DNA of 49,375 nt from Planktothrix serta PCC 8927 (lineage in GTDB: Bacteria; Cyanobacteriota; Cyanobacteriia; Cyanobacteriales; Microcoleaceae), in assembly GCF_900010725.2 (NCBI RefSeq), contig NZ_LR734878.1, forward strand, positions 1 through 49,375, read 5' to 3'. The stretch's first letter is position 1. Each line of letters opens with the position of its first letter. Below the pieces are notes generated by a model that saw nothing but the letters and a program-made list of their open reading frames with translations, ran no database searches and had not been told where the DNA came from. Positions 36,974-45,087 of the stretch are shown in pieces. Made by a program: the position numbers and the translations under genes.

Positions 36974-37749
36974 TTCCATACCTTCCAAGGAGCTTGTTGA
37001 GTTTCCCACATTTTATTCAGTTCAGTGTATTCTTTAAAGGTATCCATAGCATAAAAAAAGCCGTGATGCTGATAACTCATTAACTGACCCTCCGCCGTTA
37101 AACGTTCTAAAGGTTCCCGTTCTAATATACAATGCCCCCCCTCTAAATAATCAAATACTTTGCGGTTAAAGACAAAATAACCCGCACTCACCCATTTGTT
37201 ATCCTTAATCTTCTCCCCAAACTTCAAAACCCTAGCTTCTCGTTCATCAATATCCACAATTCCATAACGAGAAGGCGGTTGTACTGTTGTGACGGTTGCC
37301 AGTTTCCCATGTTCTTTATGAAAACTGAGTAATTCTCCAATATTGACATCAGCCAGACCATCTCCATAAGTGACCATAAACAGATCATCTTCGATATATT
37401 TCTCGATCTGCTTAATTCTTCCTCCGGTCTGGGTTTCAAGTCCTGTATTAGCTAACGTTACCCGAAAATTCTGCTCATCGTGATTATTCAGATAACTAAT
37501 TTGGTTAGGAACTCCTAAACCGATGGTAAAGTCATTGTTCATCGCTTCATAGTTGAGGAAATATTCCTTGATCATATTTCCCCGATATCCCAAACAGGTG
37601 ATAAAATCTAAGAACCCATAATGGGCATAGAGTTTCATAATATGCCAAATAATCGGGCGTCCGCCCACTTCAACTAAAGGTTTAGGACGATATTCTGTTT
37701 CTTCTCGAAGGCGAGTTCCCAGACCTCCGGCTAAAATTACAACTTGCAT
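36970..37749 (-). CDS. rfbF: Glucose-1-phosphate cytidylyltransferase
   Basis: A 259-residue nucleotidyltransferase. The signature is [16 protein letters not shown] followed by [13 protein letters not shown], with the DGLADVNI metal motif and a late [10 protein letters not shown] typical of RfbF. It makes CDP-glucose from CTP and glucose-1-phosphate, the first committed step of CDP-3,6-dideoxyhexose synthesis. The ATG at 37749 is chosen; a TTG at 37761 would add four residues. It is the first gene of the eleven-gene minus-strand operon ending at 26201. Confidence 0.95.
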   Translation of the reverse strand: MQVVILAGGLGTRLREETEYRPKPLVEVGGRPIIWHIMKLYAHYGFLDFITCLGYRGNMIKEYFLNYEAMNNDFTIGLGVPNQISYLNNHDEQNFRVTLANTGLETQTGGRIKQIEKYIEDDLFMVTYGDGLADVNIGELLSFHKEHGKLATVTTVQPPSRYGIVDIDEREARVLKFGEKIKDNKWVSAGYFVFNRKVFDYLEGGHCILEREPLERLTAEGQLMSYQHHGFFYAMDTFKEYTELNKMWETQQAPWKVWK

Positions 37750-37776
37750 CGCTTGCCCCAATATTTAATAAACAAA

Positions 37777-37803
37777 CTTATAATAACCGATTAGAAAGAT
37801 CAA
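37777..37803 (-). promoter_or_regulatory. Weak candidate promoter of the CDP-sugar operon
   Basis: On the minus strand TTGATC (37803-37798) and TATAAG (37782-37777) lie 15 bases apart, with the -10 box 27 bases upstream of the rfbF ATG. The spacer is shorter than ideal, so this is only a candidate. Confidence 0.25.
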
Positions 37804-37804
37804 A

Positions 37805-37819
37805 ATTGATTGAATCAAT
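37805..37819. promoter_or_regulatory. 15-base palindrome upstream of rfbF (possible operator)
   Basis: ATTGATT-G-AATCAAT is a perfect 7+1+7 palindrome directly upstream of the candidate -35 box. It lies between the operon and the MITE-like element. It could bind a dimeric regulator; none is identified. Confidence 0.35.
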
Positions 37820-37846
37820 CAGAACTGCCACTTGATGTTAAACTAC

Positions 37847-37973
37847 ATATAGCGATCCTAAATGATTTGTGATCAAAACCTGTAGGGGTGATGTCCCTCC
37901 AAACCCTCTTTGCGCCTGGGTGGGGAGAACACCCCTACGATAAAATATTACAACCTATTTAGGATTGCTATAT
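37847..37973. repeat. MITE-like element with terminal inverted repeats
   Basis: The element is 127 bases long with 17-base ends: left ATATAGCGATCCTAAAT, right ATTTAGGATTGCTATAT, complementary except for one position. The interior holds CCCCTACGAT and TTACAACCT blocks also found at 20454-20477. It has no coding capacity and lies in the 250-base spacer between the divergent rfbF and TPR genes. Confidence 0.75.
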
Positions 37974-38002
37974 AATGAAAACCTATTCAGCCTGATGACA
38001 AA

Positions 38003-39583
38003 ATGACGGTAAGCATTTTCACTGAAGCCAACCAATTTCTTAGAACTGGTCAACTGGATAAGGCCGTTATAGCCTATCACCAAGCCATTGATCAAAACCC
38101 TAATTTTTATGCTTATTATCAGAATCTCGCAGAAGCTTTAGCTAAAAGAGGAGATTGGCAGGAATCCGTCGCGGCTTACCGTCAAGCTGTCAAGCTCAAT
38201 CCTCGCTCGGCTGGCTGTGTGTATGAGTATGGCACCGCCTTACTGCACACGGGGAACTTTGATGAAGCGGTGGTGATGCTAGAAAAAGCTATTAGTCTCA
38301 ACCCGGAATCATCGGATTTGTATTACAGTTTAGGAAAAGCTCTACAACAACAAGGTCAACTGGATACAGCCCTAGACTATTTTCAAAAAGCCCTGAATTT
38401 AAACCCGCAATTCCCTAAACTTTACGAACAGATTGGCGATATTTTGATTGCTCAGGGGAAAGGAGAAGAAGCTATTAGCTATTGGCAAAATGCCCTAGAA
38501 TTGGGGGTTGGGGGTTGGGAACTTTATATGAAACTGGGGGAAACCAGGCAAGAGCAAAAAGACATAGATAGTGCCATTAACTATTATCAACAAGCCCTTG
38601 AGTTAAATCCTAATTCCCACTGGCTACACTATAAGTTAGGAACAGCTTTAGTTACCCAAGGTAAATCCCAAGAAGCGATCGCAGCTTACAAAAAAGCCAT
38701 AGAGTTAGAACCAGGGGCGGCAATTATTCATCACTATTTGGGACATACTCTATCTGCTTTGAATCAGTGGGAAGATGCGATCGCCAGTTATCGTAAAGCC
38801 CTAAAACTTGCCCCCGACGCGGCTATAATTTATCAACATTGGGGAGATGCTTTAGCTGCCATGCAACAGTGGCATGAAGCCGTTGAAAAATATCGCAAAT
38901 CTGTTGAATTAGAACCTAACTCCCTAGAAGCTCAGGATCATTTGGGGTTTGCTCTAGCTCAACTTGGAGACGAAAAGGAAGCGATCGCTTGCTATAACAA
39001 AGCCCTTGAACTCAGTCCCAATTCCGATGTTGTCAACTCCCATTTAGCGGACACCCTGCGGAAACGGGGAAAGCCTTCGGATTTAGATGCAGCGTTTAGC
39101 TACTATCTCAAAGCAGGTGAGCAGAATGAACTTAACTTAGAAGCGTGCCAAAAAGCCGTTGAAATGAGACCCCATCATGCTCATGCTCGGTTACGCTTGG
39201 GGATAGCCCTAAGCAAACATGGACGTTGGCAAGAAGCAATTGTCGCTTACCACCAAGCTATAGAAATTGACCCGCTCAACTTTTGGGGGCCTCATTTGTT
39301 GGCAGATGCTTTATCAACTAGCGGTCAAAGACAAGAAGCCATTGCAGCCTATCAAACTGCCATAGAATTAAATCCTGATTTTTCTTGGACCCATCACAAT
39401 TTAGGCGATCGCTTACGAGAGCAAGGTGAATATGATCAAGCCATTGCAGCCTATCGTCGCGCCACTGAGATCGAACCCGATGTCGCTAAATTCCATTACG
39501 ATTTAGGGGATACCTTAGCGAAGATAGGGGAAATCAATGAAGCCAGTTTATGTTATCGTCGGGCTTTAGAATTAGAAAGTTAG
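38003..39583 (+). CDS. TPR-repeat protein
   Basis: A 526-residue protein made almost wholly of about 14 tetratricopeptide repeats of 34 residues. Each follows the W/Y-x2-LG-x3-A-x7-A-x2-Y-x2-A-LxLxP pattern (for example YYQNLAEALAKRGDWQESVA and HYKLGTALVTQGKSQEAIA). There is no signal peptide, membrane segment or catalytic domain. It probably scaffolds protein complexes. Its TPR units resemble those fused to the sulfotransferase and glycosyltransferase in this window, so it may belong to the same assembly. It is divergent from the CDP-sugar operon. Confidence 0.88.
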   Translation: MTVSIFTEANQFLRTGQLDKAVIAYHQAIDQNPNFYAYYQNLAEALAKRGDWQESVAAYRQAVKLNPRSAGCVYEYGTALLHTGNFDEAVVMLEKAISLNPESSDLYYSLGKALQQQGQLDTALDYFQKALNLNPQFPKLYEQIGDILIAQGKGEEAISYWQNALELGVGGWELYMKLGETRQEQKDIDSAINYYQQALELNPNSHWLHYKLGTALVTQGKSQEAIAAYKKAIELEPGAAIIHHYLGHTLSALNQWEDAIASYRKALKLAPDAAIIYQHWGDALAAMQQWHEAVEKYRKSVELEPNSLEAQDHLGFALAQLGDEKEAIACYNKALELSPNSDVVNSHLADTLRKRGKPSDLDAAFSYYLKAGEQNELNLEACQKAVEMRPHHAHARLRLGIALSKHGRWQEAIVAYHQAIEIDPLNFWGPHLLADALSTSGQRQEAIAAYQTAIELNPDFSWTHHNLGDRLREQGEYDQAIAAYRRATEIEPDVAKFHYDLGDTLAKIGEINEASLCYRRALELES

Positions 39584-39820
39584 CTTAACCCATGAGAATT
39601 CCCAAATCTCACCCTCCCTTATCGAAAATTTTGGGTTTAAAACCCCGTCCCTTCGACAGGCTCAGGGCAAGCTCTTTCAGGACGGCTTTATGATACAATA
39701 GAAAGGCTTTCAGGTTGAAATCCCGCTCACATCGTGAAAATTCTGCTGAAACAATGCAGCACTTTTGAGGAGAAAACAAATAAGCAAGAGCCACTGAATA
39801 CTCTTTAAACAAGACAGTAA
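39584..39820. other. Intergenic region with dispersed repeat, no gene
   Basis: This stretch follows the TPR gene and precedes the IS200/IS605-type remnant. It holds the repeat at 39648-39683 and no supported reading frame on either strand. A 67-codon minus-strand frame here has no protein-like features. Confidence 0.5.
39648..39683. repeat. Dispersed repeat with CCCTTCGACAGGCTCAGGGC core
   Basis: CCCTTCGACAGGCTCAGGGC followed by AAGCTCTTTCAGGAC is a widespread bacterial intergenic repeat type (from memory). CCCT...AGGG gives a short hairpin. Confidence 0.5.
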
Positions 39821-40072
39821 CCAGTTGACATTGGTGAATGAATAACTAGGTCAGCTTTTGTCGCCAGATAGATAGGGTAGGGCATACCCGAATCTTGGTT
39901 GAAATACCAAAACGCTGGGAGAGCCATCCAGAAACAGGACACTAGATAACAAGTGATCTTCTAGCAAGTTCGGATGGGACATAACAGTGTAAGACCTAAG
40001 TATGGGGAACCAAAAAGGGCGGTTGTTAGCTCAAGAATCCCCGCCGTAAAACGGCGAGGGAGTGTCAACTGG
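39821..40072 (+). mobile_element. Remnant of IS200/IS605 (IS1341-type) element, tnpB lost
   Basis: The right end (about 40035-40068) has the subterminal hairpin CCCCGCCGT-AAA-ACGGCGAGGG followed by AGTGTCAA, characteristic of IS200/IS605 right ends in cyanobacteria. No tnpA or tnpB frame remains on either strand. A 10-base inverted pair, CCAGTTGACA (39821-39830) and TGTCAACTGG (40063-40072), brackets the piece. This may be chance or may mark a non-autonomous derivative of about 250 bases. The family normally lacks terminal inverted repeats, so the exact left boundary is uncertain. Confidence 0.5.
39852..40068 (+). ncRNA. Orphan TnpB-type omega-RNA (right-end RNA) candidate
   Basis: Landmarks in order match my memory of RNAs overlapping the tnpB 3' end in cyanobacterial IS1341 elements: CAGCTTTTGTCGCC (39852), an AACAGGACA block near 39932, GGGACATAACAGTGTAAGAC (39976-39995), GTTAGCTC (40025-40032), then the hairpin and AGTGTCAA end. 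In working elements the guide would begin right after this end (40069 onward). Here the tnpB gene is absent, so the RNA would be an orphan, if transcribed. The assignment is by pattern recall, not alignment. Confidence 0.45.
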
Positions 40073-40168
40073 TGAGATGAATCGCGAGCCAACAGCGGTA
40101 GGTAGTTGCCAAAATTTCAGTTTGTCCTAAACTAATAATGCTAAACATGATGGAGGGAAAATTTTAAT

Positions 40169-41038
40169 TTGAATGCTTTGATTTTCGGTGCTAACGGACA
40201 AGATGGATATTACTTAAACGAGCTTTGCCAAGCCCAAGGAATCAACTCAATGGGAATAGCGCGCTCTGGAGATTTTATTCGCGGTGATGTTTCTGATTAT
40301 GAACTGGTTCAGCAATTAATCAAAGAATATAATCCAGAATATATATTTCACTTAGCGGCAAAATCAACAACGCGACATGATGCAATGTTTGAAAATCATG
40401 GAACAATTTGTACAGGTACACTGAATATCCTAGAATCAGTGTACAGGCACTGTCCTCGCTCTAAGGTTTTTATTACTGGCAGTGGCCTTCAATTCTATAA
40501 TGATGGCACTCCCATTTCAGAAGATAGTCCCTTTGAAGCAAACAGTGCCTACGCCTTTGCCCGTATCCAGTCTGTCTATGCGGCCCGATACTATAGAACA
40601 TTGGGGGTCAAAACTTATGTAGGATATTTATTTCATCATGAAAGTTCCTTGAGAAAGCCTCATCATGTCAGTCAAAAAGTAGTACAAGCTGCTAAACGTA
40701 TTGTGCATGGTTCTGAGGAAAAGTTGTGCCTGGGTGACATTTCTGTAGAAAAAGAATGGACTTTTGCGGGTGATGTTGCACGAGGTATAATGATTCTTAT
40801 GCAACAGGATAATGTTTTTGAAACAGTCATCGGCTCCGGCAAAACATATACTATTCAAGATTGGATAGAAATATGCTTTTCAATGCTAGGTTTAGATTGG
40901 CGAATCTATGTAGATCAGACTGAAAATTTTCAACCCGAATATAAGCGGTTAGTCTCCAATCCGTCACTCATACAGAGTCTGGATTGGCAGCCAAGGATAA
41001 GTCTGCAAGAACTGGCGGCAAAAATGATTCATAATTAG
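40169..41038 (+). CDS. GMD-like SDR with altered catalytic residues
   Basis: A 289-residue SDR related to GDP-mannose 4,6-dehydratase (IFGANGQDGYYL at the NAD loop; LFHHESSLRKPHH and LGDISVEKEW as in Gmd). Relative to the intact copy at 19443 the catalytic set is changed: the Thr/Ser position is G106, the Glu is Q108, and the Lys of YxxxK is R132, while Y128 stays. It is about 30 residues shorter. A 4,6-dehydratase reaction is unlikely; a reductase, epimerase or substrate-binding role is possible. Translation starts at TTG (40169), since no in-frame ATG fits and GGAGGG lies about 12 bases upstream. It is first in a plus-strand operon with the C-methyltransferase. Confidence 0.82.
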   Translation: MNALIFGANGQDGYYLNELCQAQGINSMGIARSGDFIRGDVSDYELVQQLIKEYNPEYIFHLAAKSTTRHDAMFENHGTICTGTLNILESVYRHCPRSKVFITGSGLQFYNDGTPISEDSPFEANSAYAFARIQSVYAARYYRTLGVKTYVGYLFHHESSLRKPHHVSQKVVQAAKRIVHGSEEKLCLGDISVEKEWTFAGDVARGIMILMQQDNVFETVIGSGKTYTIQDWIEICFSMLGLDWRIYVDQTENFQPEYKRLVSNPSLIQSLDWQPRISLQELAAKMIHN

Positions 41039-41058
41039 TTAGGGATTAAAGTAACACT

Positions 41059-42318
41059 ATGCACTTAACACATCGGAAAACCTGTCGGGTATGCGGTTCC
41101 TCAGCCCTCACACCAGTGATCAATTTGGGAGATCAATATCTACAAGGTTCTTTTGTCAAACCAGGTAAAGAGGAACCACCGCAGAGAAAAATTCCCCTTT
41201 CTTTGGTGCGTTGCGATCCAACGCGAGATGAACACGCTTGTGGTTTGCTACAAATGCAACACACCGTTCCGCCGGAGATTTTATATTCAGCTTACTGGTA
41301 TCGCTCCGGTACTAACCAAACCATGCGAAGTCATTTGCAGGGAATTGCTGAAGATGGAGTCTCAATGGTTAGCAAAAGCAAAGCTTTTGTTTTAGATATT
41401 GGCTGTAATGACGGCACTTTACTGAAGTATTATCCCCAAGATTTTATCAAATTTGGGGTCGATCCTTCTGATGTGGCTCAAGAGGTTGGGGATGATATTA
41501 CTGTGATCCAAGATATCTTTCCCTCCCCAGAATTGCTCAAGAGAACGGAAGGCGAAAAGTTTGATGTGATTACGTCAATTGCCATGTTCTACGATTTGGA
41601 AGATCCGGTGACTTTTTGTCAAGAAATTAAGGCAGTTTTGGCTGATGATGGTGTGTGGATTTTTGAAATGTCATATATGCCATCAATGCTGAAAATGAAC
41701 TCCTATGACACTATTTGCCATGAGCATTTAGAGTATTACAGTTTAGCGGTGCTGGATATTATTCTGAAAAAAGCTGACTTGAAGATAGTGGATGCGGTTC
41801 TCAATGATATTAATGGTGGTAGTATTCGCTGTTATGCGACACACATTGATAATTTCACCTTTAAGAAACAAGAGGCTTTGCAGCGCCTCCAGCAGTTGCG
41901 CCAAGAAGAGTTTGATATAGAGCTTGATACTGACAAGCCGTACAAAAACTTCCAAGACAGAATTAATGTCCACAAAGAGCAACTAATAGGAATGCTCAAA
42001 AACCTCAAAAAAGAAGGCAAAAGCATTCATATTTACGGTGCTTCGACCAAAGGTAATACAATCTTGCAATGGTGTGGCATTGACAACCGCATTATTGATT
42101 ATGCGGCTGAACGTAATCCTGATAAGTATGGGGCTTATACTTTAGGTACTGATATTCCGATTATCAGTGAGGCGGAATCAAGAGCCATGAATCCAGATTA
42201 TTATTTAGTCTTGCCCTGGCACTTTAAGGAAGAGTTTCTCAAGCGTGAGGCAGAAACATTAAAAAGTGGTGTGGGAATGATCTTCCCCCTGCCAACAGTT
42301 GACATTATCAAATACTAA
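41059..42318 (+). CDS. Sugar-nucleotide C-methyltransferase
   Basis: A 419-residue SAM-dependent C-methyltransferase of the TylC3/NovU/EryBIII type. It has a zinc-binding N-terminal domain (CRVCGS at 9-14 plus later cysteines), a SAM domain with VLDIGCNDGTLL (motif I) and a C-terminal domain with IHIYGASTKGNTIL. The family methylates C3 or C5 of 4-keto-6-deoxy sugar nucleotides, giving branched methyl sugars. It begins 20 bases after the SDR gene and ends six bases before the first GT4 gene, so it is part of one operon. The keto-sugar substrate could come from the Gmd or RfbG products in the window. Confidence 0.9.
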   Translation: MHLTHRKTCRVCGSSALTPVINLGDQYLQGSFVKPGKEEPPQRKIPLSLVRCDPTRDEHACGLLQMQHTVPPEILYSAYWYRSGTNQTMRSHLQGIAEDGVSMVSKSKAFVLDIGCNDGTLLKYYPQDFIKFGVDPSDVAQEVGDDITVIQDIFPSPELLKRTEGEKFDVITSIAMFYDLEDPVTFCQEIKAVLADDGVWIFEMSYMPSMLKMNSYDTICHEHLEYYSLAVLDIILKKADLKIVDAVLNDINGGSIRCYATHIDNFTFKKQEALQRLQQLRQEEFDIELDTDKPYKNFQDRINVHKEQLIGMLKNLKKEGKSIHIYGASTKGNTILQWCGIDNRIIDYAAERNPDKYGAYTLGTDIPIISEAESRAMNPDYYLVLPWHFKEEFLKREAETLKSGVGMIFPLPTVDIIKY

Positions 42319-42324
42319 GTACCT

Positions 42325-43590
42325 ATGGTAGAGTCAGCGATCAAACCACATTTTGGTGTCAACGTCATCGGTTATGCTACCGGTGAATTTGGGGGGGGAG
42401 AAGGTCTGAGATGCACTCTCAAGGCTTTGGAAGCTGCCGGGATTCCCTTCAATCTTCAAAATATTAGTGTACCCTGGCATCGGAATTTAGATTCTACATA
42501 CACTAATTTTTCTGACGATAACCCTTATCCCATTAACCTTGTACATCTCAACCCCGATTCTTTTTTGCTTGATAATAGCGATACCCAATATTTGCAAAAA
42601 CGGTACAATATTGGATTCTGGGCATGGGAATTACCGAAATTTCCTAGTAATTGGGAGTTTGCCTTTGATTTGTTTGATGAGGTATGGACTTACAGTAATT
42701 ACGGCACTGAAACTATTTCAGAAGTCTCGCCGATTCCTGTACTGAAGATAATGCCTAGCATCGAACTTCCACAGCCATCTTTGGACAGGGAATCTTTGGG
42801 ATTACCAAAAGACAAATTTATCTTTCTGTTCATGTTTGACTTTCATAGTACCCTAGAACGTAAAAATCCGCGAGCAATTATCAAAGCATTTAAACAAGCT
42901 TTTGGGAATTCAAATGAAGATGTATTACTTGTGATCAAGTTTTCTAATGCCGAGCATCATCCCCAAAAACTAAGTCAACTCAATGCACTATCAGAAAATG
43001 ATCCATCAATTCGATTTATAGATGGGCATTTCACAAAAAACAAAGTAAATGCCTTAATCTACAATTGCGATTGCTATGTATCGCTGCATCGATCAGAAGG
43101 TTTTGGCTTGACAATGGCTGAAGCAATGTTCTACGGTAAACCCGTAATAGCTACTGGTTACTCGTCTAATACTGACTTTATGAATGTTGGCAATAGTTTT
43201 CTCGTCAAATATGAATTGGTAACAACCACTGAGGAGTATTTGCCTTATCCCAAAGGTAGTATTTGGGCAGAGCCAGATATAGCTCATGCTGCGTCTTTGA
43301 TGCAGTATATTTTTCATAATTATCGAGAAGCTCAAGAAATAGGATCGAGAGCTTCTGAGGAGATTAAATCTTTACTAAGTCCGCACTCGGTAGGGATAAA
43401 AATTAAAAATCGCCTCGAACATATTATTAGGAAAATTAACCCTTCAGCAGCAAGTCATATCGAAGAGATTAAGACTGAAATAAATTGGCGGGCTTCCCAA
43501 CTCAAAGCTTGGCGACAGACAGCAGAGCAAGCTCAAATCGAATTGGAAGAATGCCGAAGACAAATTCTCCTAACCCAGTCTCAAAGGTAA
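42325..43590 (+). CDS. GT4-like glycosyltransferase, tandem copy 1
   Basis: A 421-residue GT-B glycosyltransferase. The N-terminal lobe starts HFGVNVIGYATGEFGGGEG (glycine loop) and the donor site is SEGFGLTMAEAMFYGKP with the EX7E motif. It lacks a membrane segment. The extreme C-terminus (about 385-421) is a charged helical tail with AWRQTAEQAQIELEECRRQ, also found in the next two paralogues. Donor and acceptor are unknown. It follows the C-methyltransferase by six bases, which suggests it transfers the methylated sugar (inference). Confidence 0.88.
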   Translation: MVESAIKPHFGVNVIGYATGEFGGGEGLRCTLKALEAAGIPFNLQNISVPWHRNLDSTYTNFSDDNPYPINLVHLNPDSFLLDNSDTQYLQKRYNIGFWAWELPKFPSNWEFAFDLFDEVWTYSNYGTETISEVSPIPVLKIMPSIELPQPSLDRESLGLPKDKFIFLFMFDFHSTLERKNPRAIIKAFKQAFGNSNEDVLLVIKFSNAEHHPQKLSQLNALSENDPSIRFIDGHFTKNKVNALIYNCDCYVSLHRSEGFGLTMAEAMFYGKPVIATGYSSNTDFMNVGNSFLVKYELVTTTEEYLPYPKGSIWAEPDIAHAASLMQYIFHNYREAQEIGSRASEEIKSLLSPHSVGIKIKNRLEHIIRKINPSAASHIEEIKTEINWRASQLKAWRQTAEQAQIELEECRRQILLTQSQR

Positions 43591-43677
43591 CAGTCTTGAT
43601 TGAAATAAATTTAAGATGAATAAAATCTGCGGCTTTCAAAAGTTACAAACACTAAAACATTTGGTGTGTTAAACAAG

Positions 43678-44967
43678 ATGGTAAATTCTTCTCTAGGTAT
43701 TAATATTGCGGGCCATGTGAAGGGTGACTTTGGACTTGGGGTAGGTGTGAGGGGGAACATTAGAGCCATAGAGGCTGCTGGTATTCCCTATGTCATCAAT
43801 AATCTCTTATTAAACTTTAAACCGCCAGAGACAGATACAACTTACACAAATTTCTCTGAGGATAACCCTTACCCAATTAATTTGGTACAGACTAATCCTA
43901 ATATGATGGGGCAATCAATTAATAAAGATGGCTCACCAGTTTTAACTGAGAAATATTTTCAGGGTCGATATAATATTGCACTATGGCTTTTTGAATTACC
44001 ACAAATTCCCCCAGAGTGGGATTTTGCTTTTGATTGGTTTGATGAGATATGGGTGATGAGTAATTTCTGTGGAGAAATCTTTGCACCATCGTCACCTATT
44101 CCTGTGTTCAAGGTAATGCCAAGCCTGAATCTTCCCAAGCCATCGCTGAACAGAGAATCGCTCGGATGGCCCAAAAATAAATTTATTTTTCTGTTTATGT
44201 TCGACTTCACTAGCTGTTATGAACGCAAAAATCCTATAGCTACAATTAAGGCGTTTAAACAAGCTTTTGGTCAATCGAATGAAGATGTCTTACTTGTAAT
44301 TAAATACCGCTCGCCTCAATATTATCCGCACCTGCGAGATCAAATGGTGGCAGAGGCAGCAGACTGTCCATCGATTCGTTTCATAGACGGCAATTTGAAG
44401 CGAGATGAGACGAATGCCTTGGTTTATAATTGTGACTGCTATGTATCTCTGCATCGGGCTGAAGGTTTCGGTTTGACAATGGCTGAAGCTATGTTTTACG
44501 GTAAACCAGTGATTGCTACTTCTTATTCCTCCAATGTTGATTTTATGAATGTCAACAATAGTTTTCTAGTAAAATATAAGCTGGTGACCACGACTGAAGT
44601 ACATCTTCCTTATCCAACCGGAAGTATTTGGGCAGATCCCGATATCGACCATGCTGCGTCTTTGATGCGCTATGTTTTTGATAATTATCAGGTAGCTAAG
44701 GAAGTAGGAGCTAGAGCATCTCGCGACATTAAGTATTTATTAAGTCCTCAGACTGTGGGCTGCCAAATTAGAAGTCGCTTAGAGTATATTATGAAGAGGA
44801 TGAATCAAACTCCGCAATCGAGCAGATTACACAAGCTGATCACAGAGAAAGAAGGACTGATATCCCAGGCAAAAGCTTGGCGACAAACAGCACAGGAGAC
44901 GATCGCGGAACTAGAGCGATCGCACCGCCAACTACAACAGGCTCAATCTGAGTTGAGGCATAGATAA
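43678..44967 (+). CDS. GT4-like glycosyltransferase, tandem copy 2
   Basis: A 429-residue paralogue of the preceding gene. The glycine loop is GINIAGHVKGDFGLGVGVR, and the EX7E site is AEGFGLTMAEAMFYGKP, identical over most of the motif. The C-terminal tail has AKAWRQTAQETIAELERSHR. I use the ATG at 43678; a GTG at 43666 would add four residues. It differs from copy 1 mainly in the N-terminal lobe (acceptor side), as expected for duplicated enzymes that add successive sugars. It starts 87 bases after copy 1. Confidence 0.87.
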   Translation: MVNSSLGINIAGHVKGDFGLGVGVRGNIRAIEAAGIPYVINNLLLNFKPPETDTTYTNFSEDNPYPINLVQTNPNMMGQSINKDGSPVLTEKYFQGRYNIALWLFELPQIPPEWDFAFDWFDEIWVMSNFCGEIFAPSSPIPVFKVMPSLNLPKPSLNRESLGWPKNKFIFLFMFDFTSCYERKNPIATIKAFKQAFGQSNEDVLLVIKYRSPQYYPHLRDQMVAEAADCPSIRFIDGNLKRDETNALVYNCDCYVSLHRAEGFGLTMAEAMFYGKPVIATSYSSNVDFMNVNNSFLVKYKLVTTTEVHLPYPTGSIWADPDIDHAASLMRYVFDNYQVAKEVGARASRDIKYLLSPQTVGCQIRSRLEYIMKRMNQTPQSSRLHKLITEKEGLISQAKAWRQTAQETIAELERSHRQLQQAQSELRHR

Positions 44968-45087
44968 GCTCCAATTGACACATTCATTCATAAATGTGGT
45001 TAACTATACTACTTGTTGACTTAGGAGTTAGCTAGTAAAAATCAAGCCCAAACGAGATTCACAAATTACTACAGAGTCAAAAAAATT

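Noticed and set aside
39609-39812. 67-codon minus-strand reading frame
   Set aside because: It covers a dispersed repeat and degenerate intergenic sequence, with no protein-like pattern or ribosome-binding site.
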